From Channa striata (lineage: Eukaryota; Chordata; Actinopteri; Anabantiformes; Channidae), in assembly GCA_033026295.1 (NCBI GenBank), contig CM065169.1, positions 4,350,932-4,414,931 of the forward strand: a stretch of DNA of 64,000 nucleotides. The letters run 5' to 3'. Positions 1-11,350 of the stretch are shown here, in pieces. Numbering within the stretch: position 1 is the first letter of the stretch; each line of letters starts with the position of its first letter. Below the pieces are notes generated by a model. It was not told the DNA's origin and did no database searches. It saw nothing but the letters and a program-made list of their open reading frames with translations. The translations under genes were made by a program, and so were the position numbers.

Positions 1-786
1 CTGCAAACATCATTGTCCAGGGAGTCAACCTGTCCATCAGCATAGTAAACAAGAAGGGACTCAAAGCTGATCCTTGGTGTATCCCACCTCCACCTTGAAC
101 TCCTCTGTCTGACCTATGGCACATCTCACCACCGTCATGCTCCTCTCATACATGTCCTGAACTACTCTGACGTACTTCTCTGCCACTCCCGACATCCTCA
201 TACAGTACCACAGCTCCTCCCTCGGCACCCTGTCATACGCCTTCTCTAAATCCACAAAGACACAATGCAGCTCCTTCTGACCATCTCTGTACTTTTCCAT
301 CAACAACCTCAAAGCAAAAATGGCATCAGTGGTGCTCTTACAGGGCATGAAACCGTACTGCTGCTCACAAATCTCCACCTCCTTCCTAAGCCTGGCTTCC
401 ACTACTCTTACCTACAGCTTCATTGTGTGGCTCATCAGCTTTATCCCTCTGTATTTGCTGCAGTTCTGCGTGTCACCCTTGTTCTTAAAAATTGGCACCA
501 GAACGCTTCTCCTTCATTCCTCAGGCATCTTCTCACTCTCTAAAATCCTGTTAAACAGACTTGTCAGAAACTCCACTGCTGTCTCTCCTAGACACTTCCA
601 CACCTCCACAGGTACGTCATCAGGACCAACAGCCTTTCCGCTCTTCATCCTTTTCAGAGCCTTCCTCCCCTCATCCTTTCTAATCTCTGCTATTTCCTGC
701 TCCACAACATCCACATCTTCCTCCCTTCTTTCATTGTCATTTTCCTCATTCATCAGCTCCTCAAAATACTCAAATACTCTGCACAC
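1..786 (-). pseudogene. RTE reverse transcriptase, N-terminal and palm part (broken)
   Basis: The enzyme would copy the element RNA onto nicked chromosomal DNA. Frame 514-786 carries the RT entry region (KALKRMKSGKAVGPDDVPVE). A shift leads to frame 61-402, with the fingers region around QYGFMPCKSTTDAI and motif A in HCVFVDLEKAYDRV, where the catalytic Asp is present. Near base 61 one base is missing, and the frame ends at a stop after EVGYTKDQL. The next motif (HQGSALSPFLF type) continues in another frame down to base 1, just before the expected FADD box. A piece of about ten codons is also missing inside the last 60 bases (LMDRLT joins directly to PWTMMF). The clade assignment is secure; function is lost. 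Confidence 0.85.
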
Positions 787-1042
787 TCTCCTGGGTTGTT
801 AGCACTTTTCCATCTCTGTCTTTAATCACCCTTATCTGTTGCACATCTTTTCCATCTCTATCTCTCTGTCTGGCTATCCTGTACAAGTCCTTCTCTCCTT
901 CCTTTGTGTCTAACCTGTCATACAGCTCATCGTAAGCTTTCTGTTTGGCCTTTGCCACCTCCCTCTTCACTCTGTACTGCACTTCCTTGTACTCTTGTCT
1001 ACTTTCCTCAGACCTTTCTACATCCCACTTCCTTTTAGCCAA
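770..1042 (-). pseudogene. RTE basic linker between endonuclease and RT
   Basis: A highly charged Lys/Arg/Glu-rich segment (LYRIARQRDRDGKDVQQI and EEDVDVVEQEIAEI in the adjoining frame) links the endonuclease and RT. It probably forms helices. The equivalent segment in copy B lies at 55110-55500 and is nearly identical, which confirms orientation and family. The upstream continuation at 1043-1378, between this frame and the endonuclease C-terminus, is still alignable to copy B (phrases such as KKTKWWKLKNEE) but is shifted out of frame. No host function is suggested. Confidence 0.75.
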
Positions 1043-1378
1043 CCTCTTCCTCTGGATGCAGTCCTGTACTTCCTCATTCCACCACCAAGTGTCTTTATCT
1101 TTTTACTACTTCCAGATGACACACCAAGCACCTTCCTACCTGTTTCCCTGATTACCTCTGCTGTAGTTTCCCAGTCATCTGGAAGCTCTTCCTAACCACC
1201 CAAAGCCTGTCTCAACTTCTGCCTAAATTCCCTGCAAGTTTCTTCATTCTTTAGCTTCCACCACTTGGTCTTCTTTTCTGTCTTTCCTCTCTTCTTCTTC
1301 CTGACCACCAGAGTCATCTTACACATCTCCATGCGGTGCTGTCTGGCTACACTCTCTCCTACCACCACTTTACAGTCA

Positions 1379-2202
1379 CTAACCTCTCAAATGACCTCGT
1401 CTACATAGAATGTAGTCCACCTGTGTACTCCTACCTCCACTCTTGTATGTCACTCTGTGTTCCTCTCTCTTCTGGAAGTAGGTGTTAACTACAGCCATTT
1501 GCATCCTCTTAGCAAAGTTCACCAACATCTGTCCTTCTGGTTTCCTTTCCTTTACACCAAACCTGCCCATCACCTCCTCATCATCTCTGTTCCCCTCACC
1601 AACATCCCATTGAAGTCTGCTCCAACAACTAGTCTCTCTCCTCAGGGGATACTCTCTATGACCTCATTAAAGTCACTCCAGAATCTCTCCTTCTCTTCTA
1701 ACTCACAGCCAACTTGTGGAGCATACCCACTGACTATGTTCACCATCACCCCTTCAATTTCTAGTTTTAGGCTCATTACCCTGTCTGAGACTCTTTTCAC
1801 CTCCAGAACATTGTTCGCAAACTCCCCCTTCAGGATCACTCCTACCCTGTTTCCCTTCCTATCCACACCATGGTAGAACAGTTTGTGTCCTCCTCCAATA
1901 ATACGTGCTTTGCTGCCCTTCCACCTCGTCTCCTGCACCCACAGTACATCTACCTTCCTTCTCTCCATCATGTCTGATAGCTCTCTACCTTTTCTTGTCA
2001 TTGTGCCAACGTTAAGAGTCCCTACTCTCAGATCGAGGCTTCTGCCTTTCCTCTTCTCTCTCTGTCCATGAACCGTTCTGCCTCCTCTCCTTTTTCGAGT
2101 CCAATTTCCACTGGCACCCTGTAAGTTAACAGCACCGGTGTTGGTCATTGTTAACCCGGGCCTTGAGCGATCCGGTATGAAAGTGCTATTGATGACTCGC
2201 AT
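1379..2202 (-). pseudogene. RTE APE-type endonuclease (broken)
   Basis: The endonuclease nicks target DNA to prime reverse transcription. Frame 1642-2202 (186 aa) opens with a short leader and then GTLNVGTMTRKGREL. It continues with the VQETRWKG motif, whose Glu is the metal-binding residue of APE-like enzymes, then LFYHGVDRKGNRVGVIL and VSGYAPQVG. After a break, 1379-1573 continues with MMGRFGVKERKPEGQ, VVNTYFQKREEHRVTYKSGG and TQVDYILCRR. Between them (about 1574-1641) the GAVIEGDF/N-type stretch is shifted. The domain order and spacing are those of RTE endonucleases. It is a pseudogene because no single frame covers it. Confidence 0.85.
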
Positions 2203-2315
2203 GGTTGTACTTAGGAAGTTTTACGCCGGATGCCCTTCCTGACGCAACCCTCTCTATTTATCCGGGCTTGGGACCGGCACAGAAGTTACTGGCTTGCAAC
2301 CCCTGTGGCTAAATT

Positions 2316-5300
2316 AAATTAATCACACTGATAATTGTTTTAAAGGCACACACATCTTTGCTTGTACCCATATACTCATTTATCCATGTGTTTGACTCTG
2401 CTGCCTATACCCAGTAATTAAAGTCCAAATTATGATATGACAGAGCTCCTCTTCATGCCCTGCAGTTCCTGGAAGGTGCCCTGGCTTATCAGACCTATGT
2501 TCATCTGACCTGGGCAAGAAGCTGGGCTGAGTGAATTTGTGTTAAATTTGGATGTGAACACCATTATCAGTAGGCCAAAGAGTAGTTCATATAAAGAACT
2601 TTTTTATAGTGTAATTAGTAGTGTAAGTAAAATAAATCATATGTATAATATGTCCAAGAGGAAATAAAGATCTGGGAACATTTAGGAATTAACTTTGGTT
2701 GTTTTCCTGTCAGAGAGCTAGAAGTTGGAGCCCTCCTACTATAAGAATCATCTGAATAGATATAGGATGTTGTATCTGCTGCATAAGTAATAAGTGGATA
2801 ACTCACGTGGTCTGGTTTCACTGGTTATCTAAGGTACCATACCTAGACTAGTCTCTGAAGACCTGTCTGTATTACCAGAACCCATGTTGCTAGTTTAAAG
2901 ACATAGTAATGAGGTCCACTTGAGGGAAAGGGCATGAGCAAATGTGCCAGACATCATGATTTATCCCAATGTAGAACCTGGTGGAGTTAATTGGCGTATT
3001 TTCGGGAGCCAGAATAAAAATGGAGGGCATCATTTTCCAGTTTGGGAACTGCTAGCTGGAGAAACACATTGTAGGAAATGGGCAGAATGCTCTGCACATC
3101 TTCAGAGTCCTCCCAGGTCTGAAAGTGATGAGACAGGACATCTAATTTGATGTTATGTACCCCAGGGTGGTAGGACAAACTGAAGTTGAACCAATTGAAG
3201 AATAAAACTAATCAAGCTTGGCAGGACTACAATCACTTGGCTGAGCAAATATACTCTTTATATACCACAGGTCCTAATCATGAATGGCTTCTCCACTCCC
3301 TCCAGCCTTGGGCCTCAGGTGACTGCCCAGTCATAACTGGACAAACCCACAGTGAAGTCTGCATCTGCCCTACAATCAATAAACACACTTAAACATGTAG
3401 CTTCTCATATGCTGCTGTCTCTCCTCTGGGGTTAAACTAGTGCCACTTTTATTAGTACAGAGGAATTGTTGCTGTGTTGACCCTGGAGGAGCAGTGGGCT
3501 TTGCAGGGTGTGTAGCTGAAAGTAGAGCAACAAATCTCCTCTGAAAGAGGAATGATCTGTGAAGAACAGCAGAACATCTCTTCAGAGTTCAGCTGTGTCC
3601 AGGAATATCCAGCCAGTCATGAGGCATAAAGGTGGGTACGTGTTAAAAATAAATAAACATAACTCTAAGAATAGGTATTTGTTCTAATTAAAACAATAAT
3701 TCCTACTAATTGTCTTCTTTCTTTCTGTGGTTCAGCTAAAATAAACATTAATAAAGGGACAATATTTGGCTCAGTGTTGTATAATGTACACATTTGGTAG
3801 AATGCACAGGACAAAACTGTTACTTACTTTCAGGGTTATTAAAAAAACCCATTCAAGTGGCTGTCCATCTGTAAATGTTCATCATCAGTAAATAATCCAC
3901 AATCAGTGTTACTGCCACCATTTTTTCGCAGTTCCTAAATCTCTCCAAGTCTGAACTCCACACTCCCTGATGGAGCCCGTTATGTTCCTTTATTGAACCC
4001 AGGCAGGTGTATCCAATTAGTGTTTCTGTGTCTCTCGTGTCAGTCTATGCTAAATCTGCCTCTGAAAACCAGGGATCCTATTAGCTCCCAGTAACCCCTT
4101 TGTATTTTATACTACAGCTTTTATGGGCTCTCCAATGTCACTGCATCAAAGGAGCCTTGTCTGTACATGAATCTCTCAATGCCAGAATCCTTCAACCCCA
4201 TTATCTGGGTGAAATGCACTTTCTGGGCTATCTGTATCCTCCTGCGCCTTGCGCCATTGCCTTCCACTGGGTAATAGCTCTTTAGGCTCCTTGTCTTTCT
4301 GCCCTGGTTTTGTTAGAAGAGAAAGGAGCTAAACTTTCTTTTGTTGAAATACGCTGGTATGTATCTCCTTCATATGGTACATTAGTGCTTTAGTGTTATA
4401 ATATATGTAATTGCTATATTATAGCTATAGTAAAGATATACTGACTATAAGAACAGTAGGGTTCTTATAGTGTTTATGCTGGAGATAGGAACATCTCTGT
4501 GATGATTGTACCATTAATAGAGAAGCAACATTCACGGGATAAGATCTGGGTAAATACCATTGAAGCAGCTCAGTAAAGCCTCTGAGTATATAATCTTACT
4601 TTGAGAAAAACACAAGACACCACTTCCATCTTTATAGCTGGCATCCCATTAAGCTCAAATTAGTTGATTATTTACTCTGCATGCCTCTGGATCTGTTCAG
4701 TCATGCATAGCCAATCTCTCAAATCCCCTCCATAGTCCTGGATTATATGAAGAAAAAAAATCAAGGATAATGGAAAATTGATTTTTATATTCCTGTATCT
4801 GTTTAAATATGATTAACAATAAGCTTTACATAGCCAAGTCAAATTAATAATGACACGCAGTGGCAAAAAGCAATCAATAATTGACAAGATAAATATAGAT
4901 AATGGTTCATAATGCTCCCGACATGGGTCACACTGATAACAAATGCAGCATTAGCATGTGAATGAGGAGTCATGAGGAGGAAGAAGGAGTCATTAGGCAG
5001 GTGTGAATGACAATACAATAGCATAGTGCTGACCAGGTTGTGACATTACCTCGAGCTCTCTGAGGGCAGCCGGTGAAATTAACTGAGCCCAGTATCGCTC
5101 TGTTAATCTGTCTTGTAGCCTGATTTGAACCTAGAGGTCATTTGGCAGGGCAGAAAGTTGCTGCTCCACGTTGACTTCCCCTCCAACACAGTTCCACCAT
5201 TACCCCGAATCAAAAGTGAAGTGGTGGCTAATGAAAAGGAATAGCACATTTGTATGTCGTTAGTGCTGAGTAGGGGCCTCCAGGGTGGGGGAAGCGCTGG

Positions 5301-7699
5301 GTGTGTGAACGTAGTTCAACAGTGATTACACAGAGGTTAACGGCCGGCCTGACATAAGTGTTAGACTCCTCGTATTATGTCGATTCACTGAGCTGTTGAA
5401 CCATTACCCCTCACTCCCCCTCACAGTCAGATAAAGGTATTTGCCCATGGCTAGACAGATGTACTTTGTATTTATGAGAGCATACATTAGCTTTGACATC
5501 AAACATTTGCTTAACACTAGCTCAGATCCTCATTTTGTTTTAGTGAGGTTGCAGCCTCAGCACAGTTTTGTACCTGATACTGTTTCCTGTGTGATACACA
5601 GCACAGAGGGCTGAGCAGCGCAGATCTGTGCAAATTCCCAGTCCTAACTTATCATCTGCCTGCTAAAAACTATAGGTTTTAGATGACAGGGCTCATAAAT
5701 GGGTTATCTAAAATCTAATATATATTGGAAGAGAGATTGCAGAAAGAAATGCGCGCTTGACTGTATCATCCTGATCCATAACTTTTCTTCCAACCAGGGG
5801 CCCATTTATTGTCGGCTCCATCAGAAAGATAGGTCTGTCAGTTGGGTGGGAGTCTGGCTGCTGTTTATTTTCAAATCAATACTCAATTACTATAAGGAAG
5901 ATTCACTCCCTCTCCCACTTTCAAGATGAAATTATGGACTGCGGCAATAACACTTAGTCAAGGCAAAAGCTGGTGTCATTAACTCACAACTAGGCAGGAT
6001 AAGTACAGCAGGATTTTACAACAACTGGATTTCTTAACCCCCTCCCCCAGTTTTACCCTTTTACTTTCTAATTAATCACTATGAAAAAGGCCCTTCACAA
6101 CATGACGGATGACCAGAGAAAACAATTTTCACCCTAAGAGCCTTTTAATTTTAAACCCTGTGAGCTCATTGACTGCAACACCCAACAACTCATCAATGCT
6201 AGTTTTTAATGCACTTCCTCTTTTGTTATTGAGAAGAATGGAAAGGCAGTGAGGCCCCAAGCTCCTCTTCATAACTCATGTCATTGATTTGCTAAATGCC
6301 AGACATTTGCCAAAAAAGAGAGTCCTGTCAATGGCTTTGGCAGCGTGTGTGTAAATTACTCCATTAGAGAGCATTTTTGGTTATTTATAGTTGAGAGAAA
6401 TAGAGGTTATGCTGCATAAATGGGCATGTATTGAGCACCACAAGTCAAAAATACCTTGTTTGCTCTTGCCACTTGAAGAATCCTTTACGTTTGCGAAAAA
6501 TGTTCCTCCAATAATATAGAATAAAAAAAGAGAAACCATCTTTCAGCATAACACCTTATGACAGATGGGCTTTGCTCTTGTGAAAGTAGGCTAGACAGGT
6601 CCGAGGGCTAAACCCAGCCATGGTGGCAATTGTGACAAGCAGTTCTATTGTAGTTATTGCTAGCATCCACACCATCTGGACAGGTCAGTCAAACAATCCT
6701 GTGACACTGCAACATGTCTGGAAAGATGCTGTCATTTGTAGAAAATCACGAGCAAGCAAGCACAAAAAATGTCGAGTAACAACAGGCTCAGACATAAACA
6801 GGTCATGGCTGGTTTCAGTTAGCACACTGACGTCTACTGAATTTACCAGAAAAGGATGAATTCGCTTCTCAGCTGATGATAATGTACTGAATTAGATCAT
6901 GTCAGTACAGGAAACACATTACTGGCAAAAGCTGATTATACAAAATGACAGGCCTTATGTGTAGAAGTATGTCAATGCTAGTGATCTGTGATTTGTTTAA
7001 AAAGAACTAATAACACCACATTTTACTGTGATTGATTGTATTATGCATGGGAAATTTAAACTTGTGATCATTTTATACTGAATCACGAAATTAATAATGC
7101 AAAAAGTAAAGGCGGGCTTTGCGTAATGGTAGATTTTACCACTAGAACCTGTGACCTATGATTGTTTTTTTCAACAAAAATGTGAAGTCATGCAAATTAA
7201 CTTTGGACTTGCTCAAGTACAAAGTCTGGCTTTTGCTGCTGAGGTTTTAAAAATATATATATTTTTTTAACTTTTAGTTATGATGTAATTTTATAAAGTT
7301 TTATAAAGTGCAGACTAAGTGTAAGTGTAAGTGGACTAGGGCATGTTCCACTGATCATCAGGCCAGTAGATTTATGGAGTAGCAACAATTACAAACTGCT
7401 AGTGGATTTTATAAATATGACATAAGCATAAGTGGCTGTTGGTGATGTTAAATAGACAAACTCCACATAGGGACAATGGATGTCTTGGAAATGGACTGGA
7501 ATTTTATATGGGAGACCTCAGTAAATCAGAAAATCAAACCACAATCCTTTTTCCTAAACCTTATCAACTCCTTCTTGTCCCTAATAAATGTGTCTAAATA
7601 TAGCTCAGTTTTGAGTGTAAACCTTAACTTACAATAGAAAGAACAGCACATGATCCCACATACTGTGTCCTCTGGCAGGTAGAGGACTGACTGAGCTAT
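2316..7699. other. Non-coding stretch, no gene recognised
   Basis: I see no exon-like ORF here; the longest frames are under 80 codons and have no family resemblance. The sequence is mostly unique and AT-rich. Parts such as 4830-5010, 5040-5400 and 6100-6440 are of mixed composition without low complexity, contain TAAT cores and could be conserved regulatory DNA. That is inference only. A short AT run sits near 7247-7265. Confidence 0.5.
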
Positions 7700-7862
7700 A
7701 TGGTGCCTACAAAAAGTATTCACTCCCTTTAAGTTTCACCTTTTATTTTGTTGTGTGTTTTTTAAAACTGAATCATGGTCAATGTAAAAAAAAAAAAAAA
7801 AAATGTATGAAAGTTTCATGTGAAAGTGAAAAAAATATTTTAAGGTACAAAATGTAAGTTGG
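7700..7862 (+). repeat. Terminal fragment resembling a Tc1/mariner-like transposon
   Basis: The phrase tggtgcctacaaaaagtatt, followed by cactccctt and a T-rich stretch, resembles the outer end of abundant fish Tc1-like elements (recognised from memory). A run of 18 A (about 7786-7803) lies inside. No second end or transposase was seen nearby, so this is a solo end or a decayed MITE. Confidence 0.4.
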
Positions 7863-10352
7863 GTGAATGCATAAAGACAAGAGTAAGACCGGATTATTGC
7901 TGACTGTCTTTGTCAGACTAGATGCTATGTTTGCAATAAACTAAACACTGATGACTCATGATCATCAAAATCCTCCAGGATCTATGTGTTAATAGGTAAG
8001 AGTTTATATGTTAACATGAGGAAAGACACATCAGGTACTAAAATGACAACATGTAACCTGTACTGTGTGAAGACTCAACTGCTACTGCCGGAACACAGAC
8101 AACTGAACATTTGCTTATAACTCAAAAATATATGTGTACGTGTGAGCCATTAAATTACAGGGTAAGTGATTGAGGATTCTTGTTTGTAAAAGTTATAATG
8201 AATCATAGCAACTATTTATAAACCTGTAACTGTGCATAGAATGAAAAAAAAGAAATATTAGAATACATACCGAAGCACAAGAGAACAAACCCTTCTCAGT
8301 AAGTCTTGTTCATTCTGGTGAGCAGCTAAGGCCACAATCAGAGGGTTATTGTCTGAGCTTTCCTTTCTAATCATGACATCAGAGGTTGTGGGACTTTTTT
8401 GCATCTGGAAAATATCTCAGCATCATGGCTCCCTAAAAAGTGTGTTCTTTCTGCTAGTAAAAGTTTCCTGTTTTGAAGTCATTGCTTATGAGGCAGCGTT
8501 TGGGTTCATGCAAACTAAGCTACATTAGTGTCAAGAAACGCTAGTGTTTGAGATGCAAGGAGGGGAATTTTAACTGTTTTTTCATCTCTGCTGTGTATTC
8601 AATTACAGTTAAATGACAAGTACATTTGTTCAATGTCATATCATCAACAAACGCACAATCAGGTCATTTTTGAGGATCTTGACTTTTATAACTTTTCTTT
8701 TTGAATCATTGCAGTTGGTTTATTAATTTAGGTGAATCAAATCACACATAGTATGCTTCTGTCAAAGGTTCAGTTTAAGGTTTTAAATGCAATTCTTTGT
8801 AATCATCTGAGGTTTTCGTTTTGTTGCTGTTTTATTTATATTCAGTAGGTCTTGTTTTTGTGCCACCATGTGTGTTGCCCATGGATATGGGTAAGTAATA
8901 TTCATACATTTGCCACACAAATGCTTTTGCTCATTCAGTCACAGAGTACCAGTGTACGAGGGCTGCATTTAATAGAATCAAAGCTAAATGGAGAGTGACA
9001 AAGTGCCCCTGAGGGGTAGTGATATTTTTTGCCCTGACTCTTCTATGACACCTTGATAAGGCAATTATAGAGTAATTACCTTAACAAGTGGCATTACAGA
9101 AAATTATCCTCATTTTTCTGCTAAAATAACACCAAATCAGTAGTGAGTGAATTTCAGAATCTCTCATCAACATCTCATTAGAAGCTGCAACTGCCTGATT
9201 TAGGCAGCTTTCAATGATAAATGCAATTAGTGCTACAAAACAACAAAAATGTGACAACACTGTGCCAAACAAGGCACATAAATACGTCACATCCTTCACT
9301 AGTTTCACATGTTTATTCAATTCATAACGGTTAATAGTATTTGTGAAGTCTGTGTGCATGACGGCAGCAACCCCAGAGATGCTATCTCTGGCCTGAGTAA
9401 AACAAAAGGTTCAAAGTCAATGGCAGCCACATTGGGAATGAGCACTGGAGAATCTCTCCTCTCTCGGCAAATGGAACAGATAAGCAGAAACGTTTTTCTT
9501 CCTCTCTTCTCTTGAGTTAGCTGGTGCAGCAAGGTCAGGTGAATGTGATCAGCCTCCGTGTCTAAGCGCATTATCAGGTGAAATCTGTGGAGTGACGTGA
9601 GTGAACCAGGCCAGTCAGTTGTCTGGAAAAATCATTACACAGAGCTGGACGTTTTGGATAACTTTAAAGGCAATTGGCCGCTTGGGATGATCAGTCCGTG
9701 ACCAAAACGTCCTTGAGTAAAACACTTCCTCATCATACCAGTCAGAAGTCTAATTAAGAGGTGACTCTTTGTAGCAGGACATGAGAAGAGAAGTTTGTTG
9801 TTTTCAGTAAAACACCCTGTGTATCTAAGACACGTCAAGTTATCTGTGGGAAAAGTCTAGATGCCAAGTGCTGGACTAACTTTGGGTGCAAGGTGTTGTC
9901 CAAGAACACCTCAACGAGAACGAGAGCCAGGTATTGCTGACCTTTCAGTTAGCGCACAACGCATCCTGAGCCTCAGCTGCTGAGTTTAGTAATTTGTGCA
10001 AGTCCTTTGCGCAAAGCTGCCATGGTGCATTCTAAAATAATATGAAACTAATAAGCAAACTACTCTGCTCCACCCTGACCTTCCTTCTATTGCTTTGTCA
10101 CACTCTGCCACGTTTTTCTGTGCCCTAAACTGACCTGAGATGATTCCAGAGTCTCGTTTCTAGCTAGGGTTTAGGCACAATTATGGAAGGATTATGGATT
10201 TGATTAGAAGCAATTAAAAATGTGTCTGAAGTGACTGCCTAAACCCAACCATAAAAGACTTTCATAACATAATAATTATTAAACCGGATTCCGGACTGAA
10301 AGACTGCATATTTTGGCAGAAAAAATACACTGACTTGTAACTTTATTGATTA
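7863..10352. other. Non-coding stretch, no gene recognised
   Basis: AT-rich unique sequence with no convincing ORF or RNA gene. The stretch 9060-9300 is free of simple repeats and rich in AATTA/TAAT-type motifs; it is a possible regulatory element by appearance only. Confidence 0.5.
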
Positions 10353-10712
10353 AATTCAATTCAAATTTATTTATATAGTGCCAATTTACAACAAAGTCAT
10401 CTCAAGGCACTTTTCAAAATAAAGTCAAGACTATACAGACATTTAGAGAAAACCCAACGAATCCCCCTTGAGCAGCCATGTAGGCAACAGTGGAGAGGAA
10501 AAACTCTTTTACCGGAAGAAACCTCCAGCAGAACCAGGCTCAGGGTGGACGGACATCTGCCTTGATCGTTTGGGGTGAGTGGAAAGTTGAAAGAGAAAAG
10601 AACAGAGCAATGAAAGCAACAACAAATCATTTGGCAGGTTGGTAGGACCAGTAGCTGCGCACTGGAGGACTGGAGGATGACGACTACGTGACAAAGAAGA
10701 TAGAGTCAGGAC
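10353..10712 (-). mobile_element. L2-type LINE 3' tail, truncated
   Basis: In antisense this begins with the tail (ttcaattcaa... tttatatag...) and runs through the 3' UTR block containing ctgagcctggttctgctgg and a T/C-rich stretch. The same block occurs at 32641-32800 (-), 52980-53434 (+) and 56631-57060 (-). In the last it continues directly into L2 reverse transcriptase, which identifies the family. This copy is 5'-truncated before any coding sequence. ORFs read across it are not genes. Confidence 0.8.
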
Positions 10713-10816
10713 AGAAACAATGGTCAACTTCGGCCTGACTGGTTCATGCAAGCATACAACTGAAGAGCAGTAATTTTCAATATGGATCCACAGGCAGTAC
10801 ATTGGTGAAGTGGTTA

Positions 10817-11030
10817 GCATGTAAATGCTAAATGCTAAAAATGCTAAATGTAAATTTAGCATTTTTATCCAAAGAAACTTACAGAGTAATTTGGTACACA
10901 CACACAGGAGCAACTTGGGGTTGTCTTGCCTAATGACACTTTGACACACAGCAAGGAAGAACTGGGGATCAAACCACTGACCCTGTGGTCCATGGGGTCA
11001 GCCTTACCAACTGATCTACAGCCACCCCAC
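10817..11030 (-). mobile_element. tRNA-derived SINE
   Basis: Read on the minus strand, a head with an A-box-like segment (ggctgtagatcagttggtaa) and a B-box-like segment (ggtttgatcccc) is followed by a body ending in tctgtaagtttctttggat and an AT-rich tail of aaatgctaaat units. The tail type (gtaagt...ggataaaa) is shared with the SINE at 14265-14452 and is typical of teleost SINEs mobilised by LINE machinery. It makes no protein and would be transcribed by RNA polymerase III. The tail contains a perfect 13-bp hairpin at 10837-10866. Confidence 0.75.
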
Positions 11031-11035
11031 ACTAT

Positions 11036-11350
11036 GACGACTAGACTAGAAGGTTCCTGGTTGGAATCTACCTGCAGTCTTTTGTGTGGAGTTTGCATGC
11101 TCCCCCTGTGCTTGAGTGGTTTTCCTCCCACAGTCCAAAGACATACAAGTTAGCTAATTGGTGAGTCTAAATTACCTGTAGGTGTGAATGTGAGTGTGAA
11201 TTGATGTCTTTCTGTTCATGTCTCTCTGTGTTGGACCTATAGACAGGAGGCCTGTCCAGGCTGGACCCCACCTCTCCCTATGACAGCTGGTATAGGCTCC
11301 AGCCCCTCATGTACTGAACAGGATAAGCTGTTATGGATAATTGATGGATT
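11036..11350 (+). mobile_element. Dispersed SINE-like repeat, atggatgga-tail family
   Basis: A B-box-like ggttggaatct near the start is followed by hallmark phrases of a very common fish repeat: gtggagtttgcatgctcccc, cctcccacagtccaaagaca, ggtataggctccagcccc and a closing ggataagctgttatggataa...gatgga. Other, more decayed members lie at 16320-16525 (+), 37955-38100 (-) and 38750-38912 (-). It lies about 5 bases from the preceding SINE, head to head with it. Confidence 0.7.

Larger units (their letters stand above)
1..2315 (-). mobile_element. RTE-clade LINE, copy A (runs off left edge)
   Basis: This non-LTR retrotransposon reads right to left. From its 5' end it has a leader (about 2205-2315, containing the phrase gccggatgcccttcctgacg in antisense), an APE-type endonuclease, a basic linker and a reverse transcriptase cut by the window edge. 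The protein pieces (GTLNVGTMTRKGREL, VQETRWKGSKARIIGGGHKLFYHG broken into separate motifs here, FVDLEKAYDRVPREELW) match the RTE-type LINEs common in teleosts; I associate them with Expander-like elements, from memory. Frameshifts and stops split the single ORF into at least five pieces, so it is a dead copy. A second copy of the same subfamily lies in the opposite orientation at 53993-56628. The 3' end is outside the window. Confidence 0.9.

Noticed and set aside
320..802. 160-codon plus-strand frame rich in Ser/Leu
   Set aside because: It is the antisense of RTE copy A reverse transcriptase; its composition comes from the opposite-strand coding.
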